Of a DNA stretch of 64,000 nt, positions 37,725 to 48,884 are shown one piece after another (the first letter of the stretch is position 1; each line of letters opens with the position of its first letter). The stretch lies in the NCBI GenBank assembly GCA_937899645.1, contig CALCCD010000066.1, positions 1-64,000 on the forward strand. The letters are read 5' to 3'. A program made the position numbers and the translations under genes. Under the pieces are notes generated by a model. That model had not been told where the DNA came from. It did no database searches and saw only the letters and a list, made by a program, of their open reading frames with translations. Source of the DNA: an uncultured cyanobacterium. GTDB taxonomy: Bacteria > Cyanobacteriota > Cyanobacteriia > Cyanobacteriales > Geitlerinemataceae.

Positions 37725-38492
37725 TTACGCGTTTGCGCTCGGATAGTCGCGATCGCCCAGCATAATTTCATCGAGGCGGGTTGCCTTGGCGTCGGCATCG
37801 GCGAGGTGCGGTGCGGTGACGGCATTCCAGGCAATGCCGATCGTCCCAGCTGCGCCCGCATCCCGCGCCATTTGGATATCCAGCGGCGAGTCACCCACCA
37901 TCAGCGCTTGCTCGGGTCGGACGCCCAGCCGCTCGCAGGCAACTGCAAACAGGCTCGGGTCGGGTTTGCTCGGGCCGCGATCGACGCCCATCTCGAGACG
38001 GATGTAAGGCGCAAGGTCGCGATTGCGTACGAACTGTTCGACGCGTGCTGTGGTGTCGGCGGAGAGAATACCGAGCGTGAGGCCGCGATCGTGCAGGCGC
38101 GCCAGCAGCTCGCGAGTACCGGGGAAGAGCGGCGGCGTTGTATCGCCCAGGGTCTGTAAGAGGCTGTCCGCTTCGGCAAAGGCTTCGGTCGCGATTTGCA
38201 GCGACTCCCACCAACCGCGACCGGTTTCGGCCACGTAGCCCGCCGCCGCGATCAAGTTTTCGTGGCGGCTGCCGACGGCCAGCAGGCTGTTTGGGTCGAG
38301 GCGATCGCCTTCCAAACCGTAGGCCAGCAGCATCGAGTCTGCCGTACCGGGGATGCGCGCATCGAGCAGACGCGCCCGACGCTGGCCGAGCAGCCGCAGG
38401 AACTCCTGAGAATCGGCCAACGTGCCGTCTTTATCGAAGATGACGGCCTCGATCCCTGAAAACGTAATTTCTCCGCAGCGGATTTCAGCCAT
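37725..38492 (-). CDS. HAD-superfamily hydrolase (phosphoglycolate phosphatase-like)
   Basis: [44 protein letters not shown]; Met at 38492. Confidence 0.88.
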   Translation of the reverse strand: MAEIRCGEITFSGIEAVIFDKDGTLADSQEFLRLLGQRRARLLDARIPGTADSMLLAYGLEGDRLDPNSLLAVGSRHENLIAAAGYVAETGRGWWESLQIATEAFAEADSLLQTLGDTTPPLFPGTRELLARLHDRGLTLGILSADTTARVEQFVRNRDLAPYIRLEMGVDRGPSKPDPSLFAVACERLGVRPEQALMVGDSPLDIQMARDAGAAGTIGIAWNAVTAPHLADADAKATRLDEIMLGDRDYPSANA

Positions 38493-38643
38493 ATTTTCCG
38501 ACAGATTAGATAAACCCAAAGATAAAAACAAACACGAAAACAAAAAAGAGAGGTGCAGAACACCTCCCCTATCGCAGTATTTACGATGCAACGACGTGCG
38601 CTCGCGCAGCGAATCTCAGCGCGCGAGCGCGAATTAGAACGAT

Positions 38644-39609
38644 CTAATCGACCGCAGCCGCATCGTCTTCTTCGACCGTCTCCTCTAGCTCGTTCGGGTC
38701 GATGCCTTGCTGTTTCGCCAGCAGCGCTTGGCGGAACTTCTCGGCCATTTCTTCGGCTTTCTCGAAGACGATCTCGGGGTTCTTGACCATGTCACCCGGT
38801 TCGGGCTCGAGCTGTTTCGTCGAGAGCGAAATGCGACCGCGATCGGCATCCAGATCGATAATCATGACCTTGAGCTGGTCGTTGACGTTGAAGACGCTGT
38901 GGGGCGTATCGATGTGGTCGTGCGAAATCTCGGAGATGTGCAGCAGACCGCTGACACCACCGATGTCGATAAACGCACCGTAGGGCTTGATGCCACGTAC
39001 GGTTCCGATGACGACTTCGCCAACTTCGAGACCGTTCATCTTGCTCTCGACAAGCGCGCGACGGTGGCTGAGGACGAGGCGGTTGCGCTCTTCGTCCACT
39101 TCCAAGAATTTCAGCGGCAGGTCTTCGCCAACCAAGTCCTCTTTGGGCTTGCGGGTGCTGATGTGCGAGCCCGGGATAAAGCCGCGCAGACCTTCGATGC
39201 GAACCAGCGCACCGCCTCGGTTGGTTGCGAACACGCCAGAGTGAACCGTGGCGTCTTCGGCCTGTAGTTGGCGGACGCGCTCCCAGGCGCGCATGTACTC
39301 GATGCGGCGAATCGAGAGCGTCAACTGACCGTCTTCGTTTTCATCCATCAGGATGAAGAACTCGCGGGTTTCGTTGGCTTGTAGCACTTCGTCTGGAGAG
39401 TCAACCCGGTTGATCGACATTTCCTGAAGGGGGATGTAGGCGGCAGTTTTCGCGCCGATGTCGATCAAGGCACCTTTCGGCTCGATGCTGAACACCGTAC
39501 CCGCAACGATATCGCCAGGGCTGAAGTGATAGTCGTACTGATCTAGAAGGGCGGCAAAATCCTCGTGGGTAAAGCCAATTTCGGTCTTACTAATGGTTTG
39601 GTTGGGCAT
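38644..39609 (-). CDS. rpsA: 30S ribosomal protein S1
   Basis: Three S1-type repeats (DIVAGTVFSIEPKGALIDIGAKTAAYIPLQEMS; EVVIGTVRGIKPYGAFIDIGGVSGLLHISEIS). Confidence 0.95.
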   Translation of the reverse strand: MPNQTISKTEIGFTHEDFAALLDQYDYHFSPGDIVAGTVFSIEPKGALIDIGAKTAAYIPLQEMSINRVDSPDEVLQANETREFFILMDENEDGQLTLSIRRIEYMRAWERVRQLQAEDATVHSGVFATNRGGALVRIEGLRGFIPGSHISTRKPKEDLVGEDLPLKFLEVDEERNRLVLSHRRALVESKMNGLEVGEVVIGTVRGIKPYGAFIDIGGVSGLLHISEISHDHIDTPHSVFNVNDQLKVMIIDLDADRGRISLSTKQLEPEPGDMVKNPEIVFEKAEEMAEKFRQALLAKQQGIDPNELEETVEEDDAAAVD

Positions 39610-39999
39610 TCGTGCTTTGTCCTAGGGGTGACTCTCCATATGTCAAGCTGAATTCTCGGGCAGAGGGATTTCGATCGCCGCTGGTAGGCCGTGCGGGCAG
39701 CCGACATCGGACGACAGCACGTCCGCTCTATATTTTGCCAGAGAGCTTTTTAACTCCAGTGCCCCATTCTACCCCAAGGTCTTTGAATTTCCGAGCTTTC
39801 ATTTGCTCGACTCGTATCAGCGAACGGCCTGAGATTTCCAAGCGGTCTACGCTGTTGAAAATCTCGCGATCGCGGCAGTTACTTCAGTGAATCGTGATAC
39901 CGTCCACGTCTTGCGCGCCGGGACTCAACCGCCTCCCAATTCGATCGGGCGCAGTTCTCCGGCTAAATTCTCAACGACATCGGCTGGGCAGCGCAGTAC

Positions 40000-40581
40000 C
40001 TACGAAGCCGATGTTGCAGTTTTGAGCTTAGATTGCAGCTCTTCGGCAAACTCTTCGCTCTGCTTGACAGCTTTGGACACGCGCGGATCGAGTTCGGCGC
40101 GATCGCCGGTTGGCGCTTTGTCCGAATCGGTTTCAGCCTTCAGGCGCTCTAAAGCCTCGACAAAATCGCGGATGCCCTGAAACTGACCGTATACCGAAGC
40201 AAAGCGAATGTAGGCGACCTCGTTCAATTCGCGCAGGTGTTCGAGGACGCGTTCGCCAATCTCGCTCGTGGCGATCTCTCGTTGGTTCTGCTGTTGCAGC
40301 TGCGCTTCGATTTCATCGACGATCGCCTCGAGCTTCTCGTGGGGAGTCGTTGTTTTTTCGCAGGCGCGGACGATTCCCCGCAAGATTTTCGACCGATCGA
40401 ATAGCTCGCGCGTACCGTCCCGCTTCACCGTCGCGATTTGGGCGAATTCTATACGTTCGTAGGTCGTGAAGCGCCGAGAGCAGCTCAAGCACTGGCGTCG
40501 GCGGCGGACACTACGACCGGAATCTGTCGAGCGCGACTCCAAAACGCGACTTTCAATATTCTGGCAAAACGGGCATCGCAT
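40000..40581 (-). CDS. nrdR: Transcriptional repressor NrdR
   Basis: [45 protein letters not shown]. Confidence 0.96.
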   Translation of the reverse strand: MRCPFCQNIESRVLESRSTDSGRSVRRRRQCLSCSRRFTTYERIEFAQIATVKRDGTRELFDRSKILRGIVRACEKTTTPHEKLEAIVDEIEAQLQQQNQREIATSEIGERVLEHLRELNEVAYIRFASVYGQFQGIRDFVEALERLKAETDSDKAPTGDRAELDPRVSKAVKQSEEFAEELQSKLKTATSAS

Positions 40582-40801
40582 AGGCCGAAAAGTTGGACTC
40601 GGCGAGCTTTACTCAAACCTTTCAGACAGCCCCGGGCAGACTTCTTTCAGTAAAACTCTTGACAATTACTCGGAACTTACGTCTCAACATAGCATGAGAG
40701 GCGAGAATCTCCACGGAGACGCTCGCCTAGGTCAAAATCTGACGCTCTCGTGCGATCGAGCCGGACGCGCCAGCAGAATTTAAGCGAAAAAGCGATCGGG
40801 C

Positions 40802-40897
40802 TTATTTGCCGATTTTCGGGGTATCGCGGAAGGCAATCGCAAAGAACAGAACGCCGATGCCAGCAGCGAGAACGAAGATATAAACGAGACTTTCCAT
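40802..40897 (-). CDS. psbT: Photosystem II protein T
   Basis: Not in ORF track; minus strand translates MESLVYIFVLAAGIGVLFFAIAFRDTPKIGK* (31 aa), downstream of psbB. Confidence 0.95.
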   Translation of the reverse strand: MESLVYIFVLAAGIGVLFFAIAFRDTPKIGK

Positions 40898-41068
40898 AGT
40901 GTAAAAACGATGCGGTGCATCGCCTGTGGTGGACTGAAATCGAATCCGAAGAAGAGAGCGGCAAACAGAAAGGCTTAGAACCGCTTCACCTACGAGGAGG
41001 TCGAAACAAATTCTAAGCCGTTGTTGACCTCATAAAAATTGAGGCGCTCTTATTGGACGAAGCGCAAT

Positions 41069-42601
41069 CTAGACTTTGGCTTTAGCACGAGTAGACTGGT
41101 CGCCCACTTTTGCAAATGCGCCCCATTCCACTTGATCTTCGTCGAGGTCGGGGTCGATACCGGCGAAGACGTCGCGGAACAGCGTACGCGAACCGTGCCA
41201 CAGGTGTCCGAAGAAGAACAGCAGGGCAAAGCAAGCGTGGCCGTAGGTGAACCAACCGCGCGGGCTGGTGCGGAAGACGCCGTCGGATTCGAGCGTTTCG
41301 CGATCGAAGTCGAACGGTTCGCCGAGCTGCGCTTTGCGAGCGTAAGTCTTCACGCGCGGCGAGTCGGTAATGACTTGACCGTCGAGGTCACCGCCCGAGA
41401 AGGCAACTTGAACGCCGACTTGCTCGAAGCTGTATTTCGATTCAGCACGACGGAACGGGATATCGGCGCGGACGACGCCGTCTTTGTCTTCAAGGATGAC
41501 CGGGAAGGTCTCGAAGAAGTTCGGCAGGCGACGAACGAAGAGTTCGCGGCCTTCCGAGTCGGTGAAAGTGGGGTGACCGAGCCAACCTTGGGCGATGCCG
41601 TCACCTTTGTCCATTTGACCGGTACGGAACAGACCGCCTTTCGCGGGATTGTTGCCGACGTAGTCGTAAAAGGCGAGCTTTTCAGGAATCGTTTTCCACG
41701 CTTCCGCTTCGCTCGCACCAGCCGAGACGCTCGACTGAACGCGACGCTGGATTTCTTGTCGGAAGTAGCCGCTATCCCACTGATAGCGGGTGGGGCCGAA
41801 CAGCTCGATCGGGGTTGCAGCCGAGCCGTACCACATCGTACCGGCGACGACGAAAGCCGCGAAGAAGACCGCAGCGATACTGCTCGACAGCACGGTTTCG
41901 ATATTACCCATCCGCAGGGCGCGGTAGAGGCGCTCGGGCGGACGGACGCTGAGGTGGAACAGGCCAGCAATAATACCAACGATACCGGCAGCAATATGGT
42001 GTGCTGCGACACCGCCTGCGTTGAAGGGGTTGAAGCCTTCTGGGCCCCAGGCGGGCGCGACGGCTTCCACGTGACCAGTTAGGCCGTAGGGGTCGGAAAC
42101 CCAAATACCGGGGCCGAACAGGCCCGTGACGTGGAACGCTCCGAAGCCGAAGCAAAGGAGGCCGGAGAGGAACAGGTGGATGCCGAACATTTTCGGCAGG
42201 TCGAGCGCCGGTTCGCCGGTTCGCTCGTCGCGGAAGAGGTCGAGATCCCAGTAGACCCAGTGCCAGCAGGCAGCCAGGAACAGCAGACCCGACAGGATGA
42301 TGTGGGCGATCGCCACACCTTCAAACGACCAGAAGCCGGGATCGACGCCGGTCTCGCCGGTGACGCTCCAGCCGCCCCAAGAACCAGTCACGCCGAGGCG
42401 TGCCAGGAAGGGCATCACGAACATGCCTTGACGCCACATCGGGTTCAAGACCGGATCGCTCGGGTCGAAAATCGAAAGTTCGAACAAGGTCATCGACCCT
42501 GCCCAACCCGCCACGAGGGCGGTGTGCATGAGGTGTACAGCAATCAGTCGTCCCGGATCGTTCAGAACCACTGTGTGTACCCGGTACCAAGGTAGTCCCA
42601 T
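41069..42601 (-). CDS. psbB: Photosystem II CP47
   Basis: [70 protein letters not shown]. Confidence 0.99.
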   Translation of the reverse strand: MGLPWYRVHTVVLNDPGRLIAVHLMHTALVAGWAGSMTLFELSIFDPSDPVLNPMWRQGMFVMPFLARLGVTGSWGGWSVTGETGVDPGFWSFEGVAIAHIILSGLLFLAACWHWVYWDLDLFRDERTGEPALDLPKMFGIHLFLSGLLCFGFGAFHVTGLFGPGIWVSDPYGLTGHVEAVAPAWGPEGFNPFNAGGVAAHHIAAGIVGIIAGLFHLSVRPPERLYRALRMGNIETVLSSSIAAVFFAAFVVAGTMWYGSAATPIELFGPTRYQWDSGYFRQEIQRRVQSSVSAGASEAEAWKTIPEKLAFYDYVGNNPAKGGLFRTGQMDKGDGIAQGWLGHPTFTDSEGRELFVRRLPNFFETFPVILEDKDGVVRADIPFRRAESKYSFEQVGVQVAFSGGDLDGQVITDSPRVKTYARKAQLGEPFDFDRETLESDGVFRTSPRGWFTYGHACFALLFFFGHLWHGSRTLFRDVFAGIDPDLDEDQVEWGAFAKVGDQSTRAKAKV

Positions 42602-42884
42602 TGACTACGCTCCTCCTGAGTAATGACTTATCTCAACGCGCTTTACTTTACCGATCTGCCTCACCCGATTGACGAGCCATCGAGCTGAGAGCGGAACTAC
42701 TACCTGTAGTAGTGAGCCGTACGATAGCAGAGCGATCGGCGCTGATATTAAGAAAGATTATTAACGAAGTGTATAGACTGTGAGAACCGAATGCAAGCGA
42801 TGTAAAGTAACGCGCGCCCCCCTACAACACTTACCTCGTCAATCTTTCGCCGTGCCGAACTCCCCCTCGCTGGGTTTGTAAATT

Positions 42885-43217
42885 TTAATCTTCGACATCA
42901 ATCGTGTCGAAATAACCGATCTCACAGACGGCGGCTGGGGTCGAAAGGCGCAGCAGTACGGCGTCGGCATCCATCAGGCGCTTGAGAACGACTTGGCCGA
43001 TTCCGGGGGCGGTTTCGTCATCGGCGTCGGCTTTGACTTCGAGCATGAGCACCGAGTCTTCGGCGCGATGCAGCCAGAGTCGCTCCCCCTTTTCGACGAT
43101 GCACAGTTCCATGCGCTCGATCTCAGGCGGTCTGCGCCACGCGGCAACGTTCCAGAGACCCTGCGGCCCCCAAACGCGGGCGACGTTCCAGCCTTCGGAA
43201 AGGAAAAAATATTTCAC
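42885..43217 (-). CDS. Hypothetical protein
   Basis: 110-aa ORF MKYFFLSEGWNVARVWGPQGLWNVAAWRRPPEIERMELCIVEKGE..; coherent protein-like composition. Confidence 0.6.
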   Translation of the reverse strand: MKYFFLSEGWNVARVWGPQGLWNVAAWRRPPEIERMELCIVEKGERLWLHRAEDSVLMLEVKADADDETAPGIGQVVLKRLMDADAVLLRLSTPAAVCEIGYFDTIDVED

Positions 43218-43279
43218 GGAATTATTGAATCCTGCAATCGAGATAACGACGTGGGAGGCGGGGTGGCTACCCGATCGCT

Positions 43280-45796
43280 CTAATTTTGGGACGTTCCCGT
43301 CCGTTCGTCTACCGCCAGGGGCAGACGATCGCCGAGGGCGGCGTGAATCTCGCTGAGGGGGGCGCGGGCGAAGTACTGACGGCGGAATTGCTGTTCGGCA
43401 AGGGCGCGGGTAAAGGCGACCGAAATCTGGCGCGCGTCTGGATTTTGGCAGTTCGGGGCGGCGGGAGGGGAAATCGCGAGCTGGCGATCGCGCTGGGCGA
43501 TCTTGTATCCGGCGGCTCGGAGCGCCCGCAGACCGACCTGGAGGACGAACTCGCTAAGGTCGAGCTGATAGGAGAGCCGGACGAGCGGGACGGGCGTGCC
43601 GGTGCGGCTGAGGTGTTTGGCGATGCCGACGAACTCGCACCAGACTTGCACCGAGTCGCGATCGGCGGGTGGCGGATAGGCCAGGGCAAGGCGATCGGCG
43701 TTGGGATGGCACAGGTGCAGCCGCTGCAGGCGCGCGTAGAATTCGTCCCAGCTCGTCGGGCAGCGAGTCAGGGCGGGCACGTCGGTTTCCGAAATATCTG
43801 AAATATCTGAAATATCTGAAATGTCCGATCGCTGCATTTCGGGCAGATCGGTGTCTTTGGGGTCGGTTTTTGAGTCGATCGCTGAGTCGGTCTCTGAGGT
43901 TGGAGCGCTGCGCCAGTCGAGCAGGAGGATTTTCTCGGCGGTCGGGCGATCGAGTCGCGAGGGGCGCACGTCGAGGAGGCGCACCTCGCAGTCGCGGCGA
44001 CGCGGGTTGTAGTCGAGCTCGAGAACGGCGTCGCAGGAACCGGGGGGCAGCTCGTCCTGGTAGTGGCCCCACCACACGCCGGAGAGGCCGCTGACTTCGC
44101 GATCGTCGATCGTCGCGTCCCACAGCTCGAAGTGGGTTTTGATGTAGCGCACTCGACCGCCGCGCCGGTCTTGGATATTGCGGTTGCGGACATTCTCGAA
44201 CCAGCAGCGGCGCACCAAAAAGCGCGGGGCGGGGTTGCCCATACCGCAGGGCTCGATCGCCTTAAGCTGCCGAAACAGCTCGTGCCCCAGCTCGCGAACG
44301 GTGACTTCGAGATCGATTTGGAGGTCGTTCGAGACGTGCAGGCGATCGCCGAGTTGCAGAGCGAGCTGGCGTTCGATCGCAGCTTGGAATATGGGCAGGT
44401 TAGCCAGCGACAGGCTCAGACCGGCAGCGAAGGGGTGTCCGCCGAAGCGATCGAGCAGGTGCGCCTGGGAGTTGACGAGCTGGTAGAGGTCGATGCCGCC
44501 GATCGAGCGGGCCGAGCCGCGTACCGTTGTACCACTCGTGTCGGAGTCTGGGTCGAGATCGCTGCGATCGCGACCGAGCAGAATCGTGGGTCTGCCGTAT
44601 TCCCGTGCGATCTGACCGGCGGCAAGGCCAAGCACACCGCCCGACCAGCGCGGATCTTCCAGGACGATCGCCCGTGTCGTGGAGAGATCGACCGAAGCCA
44701 GCCGTGCCTTGACCTGCTCGAACACGTCGCGCTGGAGCGCCTTGCGGCGGACGTTGGCGTCTTCAGTCTGGTAGGCGAGCCGCTGGCAGCGGGCGCGATC
44801 GCGGCTCGTGAGCAGCTCGACGCAAAACCCAGCGTCGCTGTAGATCCGGCTGACGGCGTTGATGCGTGGGCCGATGCCGAAGGAGATATCGGTGGGGCGA
44901 TCGCCTGCCCGCTGACAGAGATCGAGCAGCGCGCTCAGGCCCGGACGGTTCGCAGTGTTGGGATCTTGTTGCCGCTGCAACTGGGCGATACCGAGCTGTG
45001 CCAGATAGCGGCAGTCGCCCCGTAGCTCGACGAGATCGGCGATCAGGCCAATCGCGACCAGATCGAGCAGATGCTCGAGGGGGGCGGTGGGTACGTCGGG
45101 AAGCGCTCGGCAGAGCGCTTCGACCAGCTTGTAGGCGACGGCGACGCCAGATAGATGGTAAAGCGGGCTACTCGGCTCGAGGGCGAGAGGATTGACGATC
45201 GCGGCAACGCTAGGCCGCGTCTCGGGCAGGGTGTGGTGGTCGGTGACGATGATGTCGATACCGAGGTCGGCGGCGGCATCGATTTCGCGCAGGTTGGTGC
45301 TGCCGGTGTCGCAGGTGACGATGAGGGTGACGCCCTGCTGTGCCAGACGCTCGAGACCGGGAAAATTGAGGCCGTGGGATTCGGTTAGGCGATCGGGAAT
45401 CGTGTAGCTGAGCTGGCCGTTGCAGTCGCCATCGGAGCCACCCCGCTCGAAAAACTGCCCGAGGCCGTCCCAAAGCACCGAGGTGGCCGAAATACCGTCG
45501 GCGTCGAAGTCGCCCCAGATGGCAACGCGCTCGCCGCGATCGCGGGCCGCAATCAGACGCGCGACCGCTAGCTCCATCTCCGGGCCAAAAGCGCTGGGTG
45601 GGGTAGGTGTGTAAGCTGCCGGATCGAGCTGACCCGCCAAAGCCTCGCGATCGTGCCAGCCACGCTGCCAGAGGAGTTGCGCGAGGCGATCGACCTGGTG
45701 TAGGCGCTCTGCGGGTATCGCGGCCCGCACGGCTTGGCAAAAGTCGGGTGGGGGCAAGTCATCATCGGGAAGCTGCCAGCGCGTTTCGTTCGTCAT
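43280..45796 (-). CDS. recJ: Single-stranded-DNA-specific exonuclease RecJ
   Basis: RVAIWGDFDADGISATSVLWDGL; TCDTGSTNLREIDAAADLGIDIIVTDHHTLPE; long C-terminal region. Confidence 0.93.
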   Translation of the reverse strand: MTNETRWQLPDDDLPPPDFCQAVRAAIPAERLHQVDRLAQLLWQRGWHDREALAGQLDPAAYTPTPPSAFGPEMELAVARLIAARDRGERVAIWGDFDADGISATSVLWDGLGQFFERGGSDGDCNGQLSYTIPDRLTESHGLNFPGLERLAQQGVTLIVTCDTGSTNLREIDAAADLGIDIIVTDHHTLPETRPSVAAIVNPLALEPSSPLYHLSGVAVAYKLVEALCRALPDVPTAPLEHLLDLVAIGLIADLVELRGDCRYLAQLGIAQLQRQQDPNTANRPGLSALLDLCQRAGDRPTDISFGIGPRINAVSRIYSDAGFCVELLTSRDRARCQRLAYQTEDANVRRKALQRDVFEQVKARLASVDLSTTRAIVLEDPRWSGGVLGLAAGQIAREYGRPTILLGRDRSDLDPDSDTSGTTVRGSARSIGGIDLYQLVNSQAHLLDRFGGHPFAAGLSLSLANLPIFQAAIERQLALQLGDRLHVSNDLQIDLEVTVRELGHELFRQLKAIEPCGMGNPAPRFLVRRCWFENVRNRNIQDRRGGRVRYIKTHFELWDATIDDREVSGLSGVWWGHYQDELPPGSCDAVLELDYNPRRRDCEVRLLDVRPSRLDRPTAEKILLLDWRSAPTSETDSAIDSKTDPKDTDLPEMQRSDISDISDISDISETDVPALTRCPTSWDEFYARLQRLHLCHPNADRLALAYPPPADRDSVQVWCEFVGIAKHLSRTGTPVPLVRLSYQLDLSEFVLQVGLRALRAAGYKIAQRDRQLAISPPAAPNCQNPDARQISVAFTRALAEQQFRRQYFARAPLSEIHAALGDRLPLAVDERTGTSQN

Positions 45797-45832
45797 TCGG
45801 TTGTCATGTCGTCGTGGCCGGTGAACGATCGA

Positions 45833-46564
45833 CTACGGCCAGCTTCCGTCTTCGAGTTCGTCGTTTTCAGCGTCTTCGATCGCCTGCATACCGCGCGGGT
45901 CGCCGACCCGGAGCAGTGACGATCGCGCGTCTTGCCGTACGCCGACATCTTCGTCTTCTTCAAAGGCATCGAGCAGTCCGTCGATCGCCCCGGCATAGAC
46001 GACATTGGACGGCAGCTCGCGGCAGAGCTGACCGAGCGACCAGGCGCAGTTGCTGCGGACGGCGGCGACGGGGTCAGTGCGTAGGCCCACCAGCAGTGGC
46101 GGCACGGCGGCCACCGCAAAATCGTAGCCCACCTTGGCGAGCTGGCCGAGGGAGCTAGCCGACCACAGCCGCACGGCAACGCTATCGTCCCGCAGAGTCT
46201 CGACCAGGGGCATCAAAGCGCGCAGATCGCCGCAGTTGCCCAGCGCCCAGACTGCACCTTTTCGTACATCGCTGTCGCCATCCGACAGGCAGCGAATTAG
46301 GGGATCGATCGCATCGGGGCTGGTGTTGCGGCCCAGGGCATAAGCCGCGCTAACGCGGGTCTCGGGGCTAGACGACTCGAGGAGAGCGATCAACGGCGCG
46401 ATCGCACGATCGTCGCTGAGATTGCCAAAGGCTCTCGCGGCGATCGTCTGCTGCTCGGGATCGTCACTACTCAGCAAGGCGAGCATATCTTCGGAATCGG
46501 GGGTCGCGTCGCGCTCGAGATCGGTGTTGGACGGCTCGATCGTCCCTAGTGTTTGGTCGTACAT
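45833..46564 (-). CDS. HEAT-repeat protein (PBS-lyase-like)
   Basis: Repeated AIAPLIALLESSSPETRVSAAYALGR..AIDPLIRCLSDGDSDVRKGAVWALGN units. Confidence 0.85.
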   Translation of the reverse strand: MYDQTLGTIEPSNTDLERDATPDSEDMLALLSSDDPEQQTIAARAFGNLSDDRAIAPLIALLESSSPETRVSAAYALGRNTSPDAIDPLIRCLSDGDSDVRKGAVWALGNCGDLRALMPLVETLRDDSVAVRLWSASSLGQLAKVGYDFAVAAVPPLLVGLRTDPVAAVRSNCAWSLGQLCRELPSNVVYAGAIDGLLDAFEEDEDVGVRQDARSSLLRVGDPRGMQAIEDAENDELEDGSWP

Positions 46565-46872
46565 AAACCCCGTGAATTGGACTGCGGTTTGGCGATCGCA
46601 GCGACAGCGACCCCTACCTCGAAGATTTTAGCAACCCAATTGTTGCGTTTCGCGTTGCCGATCCCCGAACCGCAGCACGGGAACCCTTCCAGACGGGCCT
46701 TCGAGCTGCGGCATGGGAGGGGAATCGCTGTATGTCGATTAAATCAGCAGGAGGCCCTCGCCTCGTAGGGCTCGGCGCGCGTCACGCGCAGCGGAAGCGT
46801 CCCTCACGGTGGCCGATAAGACCGAAAGGCCGCCCTTCATTCTGAAGCGAATGACTTTTTCTAAAAACGTTC

Positions 46873-48240
46873 TCAGACGCTGCTGGGCAGATCGAGGATG
46901 TAGCGGTAGCCGCTACGGGCACAGCCGACGATCGACACGCGCCCGCCGTGCTGGGCGAACAGGTGGCAGCTCAGAGACAACCCCAGGTGTTTCGAGTCAG
47001 AGGTTGGCCGTGACTCCAGGTATGGCAAAACTTCCAGCTCGGTGTTAGTCGTGCTCGCCAGTGGATCGGAGCCGTCCATATCCAGGTCGGCGGTGACGTC
47101 TTCGTTCTCATCTAGGTCGAATAGCGCCAGGGTCGGCGTCGGTAGACTATTCCCGAGCCAAGGATGCGCCACCCAAATTTCAAATCGCAGTTGCCCCTGA
47201 TAAATTCGCACGTCCAGACAGAGAGTGCAGTCTTCGTCGCTGGCATCGAGCGTCTGGGCGAGTAGGTGAAACAGGGCCAGCTCGGCTTTGAGCCGATCGA
47301 GCGACCAGTTCGTTTCTTCGGGCTCGAGGGCGATCTCGAACTTACAGGCGCGGCGCTCTGCCTTCGGCGTCAGGCGACTGGATAGCTGCTGGCAGAACGT
47401 GCTGAGGTTGACCGTCGTGATGCTCAGTGATGCGTCGCGCCCGCCTAGCTCTTGCAGGGAAATCAGCGAATCGACGGTGCCGAGCATTTGCTGGCCGCTA
47501 TCGTGGACGATGCCGAGGTATTCCTTTTGCTTCGGGCGGAGCGCGCCGTAAATTTCTTGATTGAGAACGCTGGTCATCCCCAACACTGAAGTTAGCGGGG
47601 TGCGCAAGTCTTGGACGAGGCGATCGATAAAGTCCGATCGCAGCCGATCGAAGGTGGTACGCCGCGTGCCGATGCCGTCAGCGGTGGCGGAAAGCGCGAT
47701 CGTCGGCGCTGGCTGGTTCGTCGCCAGAAACTCCAGATCGGGCGCGCGCTCGAGTTCGAGAGCCAGGTTTCGGGCAATTAGCTCCAGGAGCTGAATATCG
47801 CGCGGGCTGAAGTGGCGCGGCGCGAGATCGATCGCCTCGATCGCCCCGAGGCAGTTCCCCTGAGCGTTGCGTAGCGGTACGCCCAGATAGGCACGAATTC
47901 CAAATTCTTCCAGAGCCGAAGTTTGCATAAAGTTCGGATCTCGCGCCAGGTCGCTGATGCAGACCGTCGCGTCACGCTCGAGCAGCGTATTTCCGGGAAG
48001 CTTCGTGCGGGCGAACTGGCGCTCGTTGGCCAGGAACGACGAGCTGGCGTGGGGCGCAAGGGCGACCCCCTGATAGAAGATCGAGTCGCTATCGATCGAG
48101 CCGATCGCCCCGATCGCCACGTCCAGGCCCGCTAAGATTTCTCGCGCCGCCGTCTCGAACACCCCCACGGACGAGATACTCGACAACCCTGATTTTGCGA
48201 GAGCAATCAGCCGTTGTTGTTCGCGTGCGATAGCCGTCAT
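46873..48240 (-). CDS. GAF-domain histidine-kinase-like protein lacking the canonical H-box His
   Basis: GAF-like region (RAYLGVPLRNAQGNCLGAIEAID) then FIDRLVQDLRTPLTSVLGMTSVL in the DHp position; Met at 48240 preferred. Confidence 0.75.
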   Translation of the reverse strand: MTAIAREQQRLIALAKSGLSSISSVGVFETAAREILAGLDVAIGAIGSIDSDSIFYQGVALAPHASSSFLANERQFARTKLPGNTLLERDATVCISDLARDPNFMQTSALEEFGIRAYLGVPLRNAQGNCLGAIEAIDLAPRHFSPRDIQLLELIARNLALELERAPDLEFLATNQPAPTIALSATADGIGTRRTTFDRLRSDFIDRLVQDLRTPLTSVLGMTSVLNQEIYGALRPKQKEYLGIVHDSGQQMLGTVDSLISLQELGGRDASLSITTVNLSTFCQQLSSRLTPKAERRACKFEIALEPEETNWSLDRLKAELALFHLLAQTLDASDEDCTLCLDVRIYQGQLRFEIWVAHPWLGNSLPTPTLALFDLDENEDVTADLDMDGSDPLASTTNTELEVLPYLESRPTSDSKHLGLSLSCHLFAQHGGRVSIVGCARSGYRYILDLPSSV

Positions 48241-48768
48241 GACAGAGGGCGCAGAGAGCCTACGCAATAGTTAAACGTCGGGGTGAAAATCTCGAGAGTG
48301 GGGCTGTCGTCGGCCTTGCGGTGGCGCGATCGGCGCTCCGGATGCGTGCGGCAACCCACTTTTACTCTCGAACGTAACGCTACATTCTGCGAGTTTGCCA
48401 CCGAGTCAGGATCGCGCGCTGGGCGAGAGCGTGGAGCGGGCGAGACTGGCATGTTAACCCACGGGCTGCGCGGCGAAGACGCTGTGGTGTTTGGGGCCGA
48501 CTCGCAGGGAAGCAGATGCACGGCAGACAAGACGTTCGAGCGGGGCAGCAGCATCGCGCTCGGACATCGTCATGCGCCCGTCGTGCTGTCCGTGGAAGTC
48601 TCTGAGGTGGTCGCAACACGGGCTTTTTCTAACGATCGTCGCACGTGACGGGGGCGAAGAGATGCACTGCGTGATTCTACGGAGCTTTTGTGCATCTCAA
48701 AGTTACCGTACTCTGCATTGCAGCGTAAGACCGGACGATCGCTCCAGAATTGCCCCAGGATCGTCTCA

Positions 48769-48884
48769 GAAAGTGTTTTAAAAGTTCGCTAGACTCGTTG
48801 GCTGGTAAGGATCGCAGCGATTTTGGCCAAAATCGCTCAAACCTATACGCCACAAGGCTTTAAGAAGACTTTTAAAACGCTTTC
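48769..48884. mobile_element. Candidate MITE, 116 bp
   Basis: TIRs GAAAGTGTTTTAAAAGT (48769-48785) and reverse complement of GAAAGCGTTTTAAAAGT (48868-48884), flanked by TCA on both sides; internal perfect palindrome AGCGATTTTGGCCAAAATCGCT (48816-48837). Confidence 0.7.
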
